Source: Clostridium sp. C8-1-8 (GTDB taxonomy: Bacteria > Bacillota > Clostridia > Clostridiales > Clostridiaceae). Taken from it: DNA of 64,000 nucleotides. The stretch covers positions 1-64,000 of the forward strand of contig NZ_JAABNO010000020.1 of NCBI RefSeq assembly GCF_009928445.1, written 5' to 3'. The notes beneath the pieces were generated by a model. That model had not been told where the DNA came from and did not search any database. It saw only the letters and a list, made by a program, of their open reading frames with translations. The translations under genes were made by a program, and so were the position numbers. This document shows, piece after piece, positions 27,121 to 35,471 of this stretch (positions are counted from its first letter, which is position 1; every line of letters starts with the position of its first letter).

Positions 27121-27157
27121 AAACAAAACTCTCACTAACTAGTGAGAGTTTTGTTTT
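27120..27157. terminator. Bidirectional terminator
   Basis: A 17-bp stem: AAAACAAAACTCTCACT (27120-27136) with its complement at 27141-27157 around AACT. It separates the convergent recombinase and HD-GYP genes. Confidence 0.88.
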
Positions 27158-27164
27158 TATATTT

Positions 27165-28388
27165 TTAAATAAAATCTAAATTATTAAAAACATAATCTAT
27201 ATCCTTACATATACCTTTATCTATGAGACCATTCTTATACATACCACATAATATATCCATAGCATCCGAATGCGTCAACGATTCCCTGTATGGCCTTTTC
27301 TCAGTAAGAGCTTGATATATGTCAAGACATCCCATTAACCTGGAATTGAAATCTAACTGTTCACTTGTTTTTCCAAAAGGATATCCACTTCCATCAAGTT
27401 TCTCATGGTGATTAGATGCCCACTCTGTAATATCAGTAAATCCACTTATTTGTTCTAATGCAACTCGTGTATAATATGTATGTTCTTTTATCGATGCAAA
27501 TTCTTCTTCATTAAGCTTACCTGGGTTGTCTAGTATATTATTAGAAATAGCCAATTTCCCTAAATCATGCAAATCAGCTGCTATCATTAGTTTATACTTT
27601 TCTTCTTCAGTATAATTGTAATATCGAGCCATTATCTCAACCTTTTCTGATAACTCTTTAGAATGTCTTTGAGTATACTCAGACTTTGAGTCTATTATCT
27701 TAGAAAGTACTTGAGTGATAGACCTTATTTCTTTAAAAGAAAGCTCCTTTGAGTATTTAGGTTCTATATTTTTTAGAGCTGCTGATATAAAATTATCTTT
27801 AATATCAATCCAAAAACTAGTATGCTTAGCTACTCTTTCAAAACCTTTAACTACTTCTGTAGAAAAAATAACTTTCTCATTATTTTTCACAAACTCATAT
27901 ATCTTTTTTCTCATGAGAAAATCATTATTTATTAAATCGAAATTAATTTCAATTTGATCTGCCATAGAAATTATCTGTGACATTATGGGTATTTCATCAC
28001 TCTTAAGATTAAAATAGCCTGTCCCATCATATCTCTCATGATGATATTTTATTATATTAGTTACGTCCGTTAGAAATGGATATATCTTTATATTTCTTTC
28101 TCCAATAGTACAGTGAGCCATTGTATTTTCAGCAATTCTAATACTATAGTTATTTTCCTTCTCTAATTTATAAACTAGTTCTTTCTCTACAGCTCCATTA
28201 TCGTGCAGAATCCCGAGGGCTACTATATCATGAAGCTCTTCAAAGGTAAGTCCCATCGCCATACCAATTCTCAATGATATGTAAGCAGTTCTTTTTCCAT
28301 GATTTGAGCTAACCCCAGAAATATCCATCTCGATAAAGTCTAATGCAAATGAAACAGCTTCTAAAAATTCATTCATATAAAATAGCAT
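27165..28388 (-). CDS. HD-GYP protein with two HD domains, probable c-di-GMP phosphodiesterase
   Basis: 407 aa, soluble. The N-terminal HD domain (about 25-150) has HD at 62-63 and HHERYDGTGYF but lacks the GYP triplet. The C-terminal domain (about 230-400) is a full HD-GYP: HD at 274-275 (DLHDLGK), HHEKLDGSGYP with GYP at 335-337, and DIYQALTEKRPYR. HD-GYP enzymes degrade c-di-GMP to pGpG or GMP. It lies just beyond the recombinase, giving two c-di-GMP hydrolases around the putative switch, though it has its own promoter region. ATG follows GGAGGGG. Confidence 0.92.
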   Translation of the reverse strand: MLFYMNEFLEAVSFALDFIEMDISGVSSNHGKRTAYISLRIGMAMGLTFEELHDIVALGILHDNGAVEKELVYKLEKENNYSIRIAENTMAHCTIGERNIKIYPFLTDVTNIIKYHHERYDGTGYFNLKSDEIPIMSQIISMADQIEINFDLINNDFLMRKKIYEFVKNNEKVIFSTEVVKGFERVAKHTSFWIDIKDNFISAALKNIEPKYSKELSFKEIRSITQVLSKIIDSKSEYTQRHSKELSEKVEIMARYYNYTEEEKYKLMIAADLHDLGKLAISNNILDNPGKLNEEEFASIKEHTYYTRVALEQISGFTDITEWASNHHEKLDGSGYPFGKTSEQLDFNSRLMGCLDIYQALTEKRPYRESLTHSDAMDILCGMYKNGLIDKGICKDIDYVFNNLDFI

Positions 28389-28535
28389 TTATCTTTACCC
28401 CTCCATGCAAATAATTATACGTCAGGTATATTAATTTTATTTTATCACTTGTATCTTTTTTTGCACTGTATATATTTTACTTACATGTAAGTCTTACTAT
28501 GAAATTCTTAAAAAGCTCACTGAGGCCAATTTTTA

Positions 28536-28584
28536 ACGCACCTGCCCTTCTGACTGGATATGCAGGAAATTGAGCAGACAAAAT
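28536..28584 (+). repeat. Degenerate relative of the 49-bp repeat
   Basis: GCACCTGCCCTTCTGACTGG... and ...GAAATTGAGCAGACA follow the order of bases in copy 1 (1-49) with roughly two-thirds identity by eye. The relation is likely but not certain. Confidence 0.35.
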
Positions 28585-28599
28585 AGTAAGATTTAAAGT

Positions 28600-28638
28600 A
28601 AAACAGCTACTAATTCTGTTTTAATTAGTAGCTGTTTT
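28600..28638 (-). terminator. Terminator of rpiA
   Basis: A 16-bp perfect stem: AAAACAGCTACTAATT (28600-28615) with AATTAGTAGCTGTTTT (28623-28638); U-rich on the minus strand. Confidence 0.85.
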
Positions 28639-28658
28639 AAAAATGTTGCTGTTTTTAA

Positions 28659-29336
28659 TTATCTCTTTATAATCTCAATTCCTTCTTCACTTGCTACTAT
28701 AACCTTAGTAACCTTTTGAACAAATAAAGATGTTCCAATTACACCAAAAATAGAATTAAGCTTTTTATCTAATTGTGCTATATCCTCCACTTTTTCGAAG
28801 AAAGCATCTATTATAATATTCCCATCATCACTTATTAAAAAGCCATCCTTATTACTAGATACTCTTACTATTGGATTTGACCCGATTTCTTTTAAAACTC
28901 TTTCCACATAACCTAATGCTTCCAGTAAAACTTCAATTGCCACAGGATGCTTGAACTCAAGCTTCTCAACTACCTTATCCTTGTCTACAAGAAGAATATA
29001 GTCTTTAGCCATAGATGCTATAAGCTTCTCCCTAGTATGTATAGCACCACCACTCTTAAGAGCATTTAGAGCTCTATCTACCTGATCACATCCATCAAAA
29101 GCAACATCTACCCTATCAATTGAGTAAGTTGGTAGAACCTCAAGCCCATGCTTTATGCATAGAAGCTTAGTTTTTATTGATGGAGTTACTATTCTTACCT
29201 TAAGGTCAGGTTTTTCACTTAACATTTCTATTAGGTAGGCTATACTCCTACCACCTCCAAGACCTACTATATTTCCACATGAAATTAATTTTAAAGCTTC
29301 TTGTGCAGATACCTTTTTTAAATCTTCTGTATTCAT
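28659..29336 (-). CDS. rpiA: Ribose-5-phosphate isomerase A (divergent)
   Basis: 225 aa, typical RpiA length, interconverting ribose 5-phosphate and ribulose 5-phosphate. Active-site Asp residues are in FDGCDQ (usually DGADE), Lys in LKSGGAIH (usually KGGGGAL) and Glu in TREK. The phosphate loop reads GLGGGRSIAY rather than GTGST. So the fold and main catalytic residues are kept while substrate-contact loops are altered; another sugar phosphate is possible. It follows the DeoR-family regulator by 41 bases in the same operon. Confidence 0.82.
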   Translation of the reverse strand: MNTEDLKKVSAQEALKLISCGNIVGLGGGRSIAYLIEMLSEKPDLKVRIVTPSIKTKLLCIKHGLEVLPTYSIDRVDVAFDGCDQVDRALNALKSGGAIHTREKLIASMAKDYILLVDKDKVVEKLEFKHPVAIEVLLEALGYVERVLKEIGSNPIVRVSSNKDGFLISDDGNIIIDAFFEKVEDIAQLDKKLNSIFGVIGTSLFVQKVTKVIVASEEGIEIIKR

Positions 29337-29377
29337 AAAATCTTCCTCACTTAAATTAAGTATTTATTATAAGTGTT

Positions 29378-30121
29378 CTAAACTATGATAGTTTTTATAT
29401 TATTTTTTTCTAAAATATTAGTTTTACTCTCGTCTATACCATCATTGGTTATAACAATGCTCACTTTCGATAAGTCTACTACAGAAGTCATACCAACATT
29501 ATTAAACTTTGATGCTTCTGCTAAAATTATAATATTTTCAGCTCTGTAGCACATTTCCTTAGCTACTTCAGCTCTCAAGAAATCTCCACAGGTAAATCCT
29601 AACTTTTCTGAAAACCCGTCCATTCCAATAAAAGCCTTATTTACCGCCAACATACTTAAGCACAACTTAGTTAAAGGACCTACCATAGTTTCAGCTTCTT
29701 CTTGTAATTCTCCTCCTAATAAAGTAACCTTTACGTTTCTATTACTTTTCAGAGTATTAGCAATATAAAGTGAGTTTGTTATAATGTGAACTCTATCTTT
29801 ATTTGATAGTTCCTTAGCTAGTAAAGCATTAGTGGATCCAGCTTCAATAAGTACCGTTTCTCCTTCCTTTACTAGCTTAGCAGCTTGCTTGGCTATTTTA
29901 AGCTTTTCTTCATATTTGAACATAATTCTTTTCTCTATAGAATCAGATGACATCTGCACTGCTCCGCCATGGGTTCTTTTAAGCAAACCTTCATTTTCTA
30001 AAGAAGATAAATCTTTTCTTATTGTTACCTCTGAGACATTTAATTGTATAGAAAGTTCTTTTACACTAACTGCGGGACTTTTAGAAAGGATTTCGAATAT
30101 CTTCATCTGTCTTTCATTCAA
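29378..30121 (-). CDS. DeoR/GlpR-family transcriptional regulator
   Basis: 247 aa with an N-terminal winged helix (about 5-58; VKELSIQLNVSEVTIRKDLS and a THGGAV motif) and a C-terminal sugar-phosphate sensor domain (IEAGSTNALLAKEL, IGMDGFSEKLGFTCGDF). Such proteins repress sugar-use operons until a phosphorylated sugar binds. TTG start with AAGGTGAT at good spacing. Cotranscribed with rpiA, which suggests control of pentose or a related sugar phosphate pathway; it may regulate its own operon. Confidence 0.93.
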   Translation of the reverse strand: MNERQMKIFEILSKSPAVSVKELSIQLNVSEVTIRKDLSSLENEGLLKRTHGGAVQMSSDSIEKRIMFKYEEKLKIAKQAAKLVKEGETVLIEAGSTNALLAKELSNKDRVHIITNSLYIANTLKSNRNVKVTLLGGELQEEAETMVGPLTKLCLSMLAVNKAFIGMDGFSEKLGFTCGDFLRAEVAKEMCYRAENIIILAEASKFNNVGMTSVVDLSKVSIVITNDGIDESKTNILEKNNIKTIIV

Positions 30122-30334
30122 AATTAAATCACCTTCTATCTTAAAAGTAATATTACACTATATTTTCAATATACCATTACTTTTGAATGAAATCAATTAG
30201 CTTTCAATTGAAACAATACTGTATAATCTCATAATATTAGTTCTTGTTAAAGCACTATATATTTAAAACTTTACCTCAATAAATATATTAAATCCTCTAT
30301 ATGAAAATAGCACAACTATCAAGGACTTAAAAAA

Positions 30335-30363
30335 GGAAGCAGTTATAACAAACTACTGCTTCC
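30335..30363 (-). terminator. Terminator of the pyrophosphatase gene
   Basis: GGAAGCAGT (30335-30343) pairs with ACTGCTTCC (30355-30363); the minus-strand reading continues TTTTTTAAG. Confidence 0.8.
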
Positions 30364-30384
30364 AATGTTAAAAATCATCTTAAT

Positions 30385-32520
30385 CTAGCTAAATAGAGCT
30401 ACAAACACTAAGGTTATTGTACTTATAAGCTTAATTAGTACATGTAAAGATGGTCCTGCTGTATCCTTAAATGGATCTCCAACTGTATCTCCTACAACAC
30501 CAGCTTTGTGAGCCTCTGAATTCTTTCCTCCTAGGTTGCCAAGTTCTATAAACTTCTTAGCATTGTCCCAAGCTCCACCACTATTGTTCAAGAATAATGC
30601 CATTACTACACCTGCAATGGTACTTATCATCAAGAACCCTGCAGCAGCTTCTTTACCTAGCAGAACACCAACTAGTATAGGAGTTATAATTACTATAAGA
30701 CCTGGTACTATCATTTCTTTCAAAGCACCCTTAGTTACTATATCAACACAGCTAGCATAGTCAGGCTTTGCCTTGCCTTCCATTATGCCAGGTATTTCTT
30801 TAAATTGTCTTCTTACTTCTACTATTATATATTGAGCAGCTCTTCCTACTGCTCTTATAGCTGTTGAGCTAAATAAATAAACCAACATAATGCCTACAAA
30901 ACCAGCGATAAATACTTCAGGTTTTCCAATGTCTACACTAAACCAAGAGTCTAAAGGTTTACCTAATATTTTCTTTACTTCATCCAGATAAGCTGAGAAC
31001 AATAGGAAAGAAGCAAGAGCTGCTGATCCAACTGCATATCCTTTTGTAAGAGCCTTTGTAGTGTTTCCACAAGCGTCAAGCCTATCAGTTATAGTTCTAA
31101 CCTTTTCAGGTGCACCAGACATCTCTGCTATTCCACCGGCATTATCAGTTATTGGTCCAAAAGTATCCATAGCTAATACGAAGGCACAAGTAGAAAGCAT
31201 ACCCATAGTAGCTATTGCAGTACCATAAAGGCCTGAATTAGCTATTCCACCAAGAGCAGATTCACCTAATTTATAAGATATAAATATAGCTAGAGAAATA
31301 AGTATTACTGGTAAAGCTGTAGATTCCATACCTATAGAAACCCCAGTAATTATATTAGTAGCTGGTCCAGTTTCACAGGACTTTGCTATTTCTTTTACAG
31401 GTCTATGATCACAGGAAGTATAGTAATTAGTTATAATTACAAATGCAAATCCTAATACTATTCCTGTTACAGCACAGCCATAAAGTAACCAATAATTTAT
31501 ATCATTACCATTTGGAAGCTTTCCTCCTAGCATGTACTTAACATTAAATAATAGAAGTATTAATGCTATAATTGTGGTTATTCCATAACCTTTATTAAGT
31601 TCATTCATTGGGTCTTTACTTTCATCCTTAACGTTTACAAAGAAAACCCCTACAATTGAAGCTATAATTCCTAAAGCTCTAGCAACTAGTGGGAATAATA
31701 TTCCCTTTACTCCGAATACAGGATACAATGCTACTCCAAGTATCATAGCTCCTATATTTTCGGCAGCTGTTGATTCAAATAAATCAGCGCCTCTTCCTGC
31801 ACAGTCTCCAACGTTATCTCCAACTAAATCAGCTATTACTGCAGGATTTCTTGGATCGTCTTCTGGTATACCAGCTTCAACCTTACCAACTAAGTCTGCT
31901 CCAACATCAGCAGCTTTTGTATAAATTCCTCCACCTAACTGTGCAAAGAGCGCAACTAGAGATGCACCAAATCCAAAACCTACTATAAGTGATGGTGCTT
32001 CTTTTATTAGAGAATCATTTCCCGATGCTCCTCCAAATATTAAAAACAATGTTGATACTCCTAAAAGTGATAAAGATGTGACTGCAAGACCAGTTATAGT
32101 ACCGCCTCTAAATGCTATTTGAAGAGCTTTATTTAAGCCTTTTCTAGCGCCTTCAGCAGTTCTTACATTACAATTTACTGTCATGTACATTCCAATATAT
32201 CCAGATATGGCTGAACAAAATGCTCCAGTTATAAATGCTATTCCAGTATGCCACGCTATACTAACTGCATCTACACCTTCTTTAGATCTGTTAGCAAAAT
32301 AATCCGCTCCGGTAATTATAACAAGTACAACTACAGCTATAATAGTTATAGTTTTATACTGTCTTTTTAAGAAAGCCATAGCGCCTTCTTTTATAGCCCC
32401 TGAGATTTCCTGCATTTTTTTATTGCCTTTATCCTGCTTAAATATGTATTTTGCAAGATAAAATATTACCAAAGCTGAAATCAAAACAACCCCATAAATT
32501 ATGCAAAAATATGCTGTCAC
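30385..32520 (-). CDS. hppA: Membrane-bound ion-pumping pyrophosphatase
   Basis: About 711 aa and some 16 membrane helices. It couples PPi hydrolysis to ion export. The substrate site is in GGGIYTKAADVGADLVGK, EDDPRNPAVIADLVGDNVGD and VGDTVGDPFKDTAGPS. The GNTTKALTK segment has Lys and Thr at the positions that distinguish K+-independent, H+-pumping enzymes from K+-dependent ones (which have Ala there), so H+ pumping is favoured, although the next GSAAL differs from the usual GSAGL. The GTG at 32520 is the better start: the ATG at 32529 directly abuts the AGAGGGAG site. Confidence 0.95.
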   Translation of the reverse strand: MTAYFCIIYGVVLISALVIFYLAKYIFKQDKGNKKMQEISGAIKEGAMAFLKRQYKTITIIAVVVLVIITGADYFANRSKEGVDAVSIAWHTGIAFITGAFCSAISGYIGMYMTVNCNVRTAEGARKGLNKALQIAFRGGTITGLAVTSLSLLGVSTLFLIFGGASGNDSLIKEAPSLIVGFGFGASLVALFAQLGGGIYTKAADVGADLVGKVEAGIPEDDPRNPAVIADLVGDNVGDCAGRGADLFESTAAENIGAMILGVALYPVFGVKGILFPLVARALGIIASIVGVFFVNVKDESKDPMNELNKGYGITTIIALILLLFNVKYMLGGKLPNGNDINYWLLYGCAVTGIVLGFAFVIITNYYTSCDHRPVKEIAKSCETGPATNIITGVSIGMESTALPVILISLAIFISYKLGESALGGIANSGLYGTAIATMGMLSTCAFVLAMDTFGPITDNAGGIAEMSGAPEKVRTITDRLDACGNTTKALTKGYAVGSAALASFLLFSAYLDEVKKILGKPLDSWFSVDIGKPEVFIAGFVGIMLVYLFSSTAIRAVGRAAQYIIVEVRRQFKEIPGIMEGKAKPDYASCVDIVTKGALKEMIVPGLIVIITPILVGVLLGKEAAAGFLMISTIAGVVMALFLNNSGGAWDNAKKFIELGNLGGKNSEAHKAGVVGDTVGDPFKDTAGPSLHVLIKLISTITLVFVALFS

Positions 32521-32921
32521 AAATAACATCTCCCTCTTAATTGTATTATTTAACCTATGATAGCGTAAATATCATTACCCTCACAAAAGTAAGTGCAACT
32601 CATCATATGTTCATAATAATAAACATAATTTCATATGTTCATATAATAAATACATTGATTTAAGAGATTTTTTATTGAACTTATGTGACCTTTAATACAT
32701 ATATAATGTGGTTAATAGTTAAAAATATCAATAAAAACGTTTAAATGATATTCTTATGTTATCAGCCTCCTTGATAAAAGAATGATTACTTTATCCTTTA
32801 CTAATGAAAGTGGATAAACTTTAATCTACTTTCACATTATAAATCTTCTTACTTATTTTGGCAATTTTCAAAAAATTCTAATTTCATTTGATTTAGTCAA
32901 AAAAAGTCCTTCTAGACCTCT

Positions 32922-32952
32922 CTACACAATAAAATATGCTTTTATTGTGTAG
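32922..32952. terminator. Perfect 13-bp hairpin, possible terminator
   Basis: CTACACAATAAAA (32922-32934) pairs with TTTTATTGTGTAG (32940-32952), followed on the plus strand by TTCATTTTTG. No plus-strand gene ends nearby, so its role is unclear. The rest of 32530-33124 holds only the repeat at 33000 and upstream control DNA of the pyrophosphatase. Confidence 0.45.
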
Positions 32953-32999
32953 ATGGTTCATTTTTGTTTAGTTTTTAATTTGCTTTTATATGAAATAAA

Positions 33000-33092
33000 G
33001 ATGTACCACTTCAATGCCAAATATATTTTCAGATATCCTCTGGTTTCTGAGATGATATTTGAAAACATAACATTCATTATGAAGTGGTACAC
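33000..33092. repeat. Inverted-repeat element, GTACCACTT family
   Basis: Perfect 11-bp terminal repeats GTACCACTTCA (33003-33013) and TGAAGTGGTAC (33080-33090) bound about 66 bases. The interior TGGTTTCTGAGATGA is shared with the element at 45998 (GGTTTCTGAGATGA). It looks like a small non-autonomous mobile element. Confidence 0.75.
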
Positions 33093-33124
33093 CTTTATAT
33101 AAATCTATGTTATTTCTTTTAATC

Positions 33125-33736
33125 TTAGGATTTCCTTTGAATATTCAGTTGGTATCTTATATCTCTATCGTCAAATTCTCCATAGCTATCTGTAGGTTTA
33201 TCACTTGATACTCTAAATCCTATGCTCTGGTGTAATTTTATAGATTCTGTATTTAAATTATATATATTTGAAATCACAATACAAGCATCTCTATAATTAT
33301 GCTTTATATAACTAATACCTTCTTTTATAACTTTCTTGCTTATGCCTAGCCTTCTAAAGCTTGGATGAGTTTCTACTGCTTCCACAAGCTACTGCCACTC
33401 TGTGAATTTATTTTTTATAAACCTAGCAGCACTTAATTTTTTATTATCATCACTCATAGCTACAACAGCGAACTTCTCTTCATAATCACTTTTTGTAAAA
33501 AACTCTGACCAGAAATTATTGAATCCCTGTCTAGACTGCTCTAGCTGCTGTTTATATTCTTCATCGGTATAATTGTGTTTTCCTTTTTGCTTAAGTTCGC
33601 ATTTAGCTATGCCATCGAGGCTTTCTTCGTATATAGAAGTAAATTCATTTAACTCTTCTTTAGTAAGTAATTTATAATCCTCGCAAGTATAAACCTTTAT
33701 ATTTAACTTATGCAAAATATCATTTTCACCTATCAT
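33125..33736 (-). pseudogene. GNAT acetyltransferase interrupted by an in-frame TAG
   Basis: A 204-codon frame from ATG 33736 (AGGGTGA site) reads as one GNAT protein except for a TAG at 33391-33389 (codon 116). The reading FTEWQ-stop-LVEAVETHPSFRRLGI keeps the frame, and the downstream part contains the acetyl-CoA motif (THPSFRRLGISKKVI) and the C-terminal HQSIGFR. The upstream piece lacks the acetyl-CoA site, so the truncated product should be inactive. A single change from TGG or CAG explains it. Sequencing error or readthrough is not excluded. Confidence 0.8.
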
Positions 33737-33775
33737 AAAATTCACCCTATCATTCTGTAACGCTGATTTTTCCAA

Positions 33776-33860
33776 TAAATTCTTAACTTCTTAACTTTAT
33801 AAATTCTTATATTCTTAACTTTTTTCATTCTTAACTTCTTATATTGTTAGGTTCTTTTCT
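33776..33860. repeat. Low-complexity direct repeats of ATTCTTAACTT
   Basis: The unit ATTCTTAACTT or a variant recurs about five times between 33776 and 33860, with TTAACTTCTTA and TTATATTCTTA forms. It lies upstream of the broken GNAT gene, and may be slippage-prone DNA. Confidence 0.6.
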
Positions 33861-33996
33861 TTTTAGCTATGTTCAATCCTAATTTTAAATTAAATATCTA
33901 TGCAGAAGATACTATATGTGACAGCTATCATAAGCAAAGTATAGAATAATTGCAGTATGGCATTCTACTATAATCCTATCTCAAAATTATTGTTGC

Positions 33997-34518
33997 TTAT
34001 TTTCTAAATGCTGCCATAACTATCTCATCATAATACTTGCCATCCTTAAACAGTTCTTCTTTAAGAATCCCCTCTACTACAAAACCACACTTTTCATAAC
34101 TTTTTTGCGCCCTTGTATTAAAAGAAAATACGCTTAGTTTTACTTTGTTTATATTCATATTGTTAAAGATAAAGTCCAAAAGCACCTTCATAGCATCAGT
34201 GCCATAACCTTTACCCCAATAATCTTTATCACCTATCATTATACCAACAGTAGCTGTACGAGCTAACCAATTGACCTTCTGAATGCCACAGCCACCTATA
34301 TATTTTTTGCTTTCAATATCTTCTATTGCAAAATTATACTCTCCAGTGCTTGAAGATTTTTGAGACTTTATCCATTCCTCTTCTTCCCATGAAGTAAAAG
34401 GAAATGGTATATCTGTAACTAAAAGCTTCTTTAACTCTCTATCGTTTATCATCTCTACAGCTACAGGTATATCATCTTCCTTATAAGCTCTTAAACATAC
34501 CTTTTCCCCATAATACAT
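33997..34518 (-). CDS. GNAT acetyltransferase, RimJ/RimL-like
   Basis: 173 aa covering the whole GNAT fold of the RimJ/RimL type: VCLRAYKEDDIP at the start, acetyl-CoA loop GIMIGDKDYWGKGYGTDAMK (about 91-110) and C-terminal SFNTRAQKSYEKCGFVVEG. Members acetylate protein N-termini, polyamines or antibiotics; the substrate here cannot be read from sequence. ATG behind AAAAGGGGAG. Adjacent but not clearly in operon with the broken GNAT gene downstream. Confidence 0.9.
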   Translation of the reverse strand: MYYGEKVCLRAYKEDDIPVAVEMINDRELKKLLVTDIPFPFTSWEEEEWIKSQKSSSTGEYNFAIEDIESKKYIGGCGIQKVNWLARTATVGIMIGDKDYWGKGYGTDAMKVLLDFIFNNMNINKVKLSVFSFNTRAQKSYEKCGFVVEGILKEELFKDGKYYDEIVMAAFRK

Positions 34519-34644
34519 AATATATCTCCCCTTTTTATATTAAATTAAACATCAAAATTTATTAATATGAAGCTTTGTTACACTTCTTTACAAATACTTA
34601 AATTTCTTTCTGCCTATAATATCATGCTATTTTATAGACTATCA

Positions 34645-35397
34645 TCAATCACTTTCTTCTATAAGTATCTTAAGCATTTTCTCGGGATTAGTTAAAAAGG
34701 CTTTAGTTATGCTATAATGTTCAGTTTCTTTATAATTTACTAACTGAATTCCGTCCTTTATTTCGTATATCAATGAATTAGGATAAGCCATTAAGATTGG
34801 TGAATGAGTAGCTATAATAAACTGTGAATTTTGTTCTAATAGTTGATGCATTCTAGCTATCATAGACAGCTGTCTTGCTGGAGAAAGCGCCGCTTCAGGC
34901 TCGTCTAATATATAAATTCCATTTCCTCCAAAGCGATTCATAAATACAGAAAAGAAAGATTCACCATGTGATTGTTTGTGTAAGGACTTCCCGCCATAAG
35001 AACTAAAAAGTCCTGGAACCTCCTTGTTCAACTCTTCAATATTTGTAGCAAGATTATAAAAACTTTCTGCTCTTAGAAAAAATCCATCTTTGGGTTTCTT
35101 TATTCCTTTTACAAGTTTGATATTCTCATATAACTTTGAGTGAGTATCATTTGTGGAAAAATTAAAATTAATTGTACCACCTTCTGGATTAAAACCATAG
35201 GCTGTTGCAATAGCCTCTAATATAGTAGACTTACCTGAACCATTTTCTCCAACAAAAAAAGTAACCTTTGGATGAAAGCTTAATGTTCCCATACCTTTTA
35301 CCGCTTCTAAACAATACGGATATTCATAAAAGCTTTCGATCTTATCTCTTTTTAGTTCAATACTTCGTAAATATTGATTAAGCTCAGATGTATTCAT
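34645..35397 (-). CDS. AAA/ABC-type ATPase, stand-alone
   Basis: 250 aa with Walker A GENGSGKST (about 50-58), a signature-like SHGESFF (about 143), Walker B IYILDEPEAALS (about 160) and the switch His in FIIATHSP. It resembles the compact SMC/RecF-like ATPases found alone in many genomes. No membrane partner or nuclease is adjacent, so the role is unknown. ATG has GGAG upstream. Confidence 0.85.
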   Translation of the reverse strand: MNTSELNQYLRSIELKRDKIESFYEYPYCLEAVKGMGTLSFHPKVTFFVGENGSGKSTILEAIATAYGFNPEGGTINFNFSTNDTHSKLYENIKLVKGIKKPKDGFFLRAESFYNLATNIEELNKEVPGLFSSYGGKSLHKQSHGESFFSVFMNRFGGNGIYILDEPEAALSPARQLSMIARMHQLLEQNSQFIIATHSPILMAYPNSLIYEIKDGIQLVNYKETEHYSITKAFLTNPEKMLKILIEESD

Positions 35398-35471
35398 TAT
35401 TTTTCTCCAGCGAACATATCTACTCTCTAGTATTTGGTCACTAGAAACCTCCTCTCTTTAGGATAGTAATT

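Noticed and set aside
33125-33385. Separate small acetyltransferase gene
   Set aside because: It has no own start signal, lies in the same frame as the upstream half and completes a single GNAT domain; treated as one broken gene.
33776-33860. CRISPR array
   Set aside because: Units are about 11 bases, imperfect and without spacers, and no cas gene is in the window.
34645-35397. Defence system ATPase
   Set aside because: No nuclease, toxin or other defence partner is adjacent; a stand-alone ATPase does not support the call.
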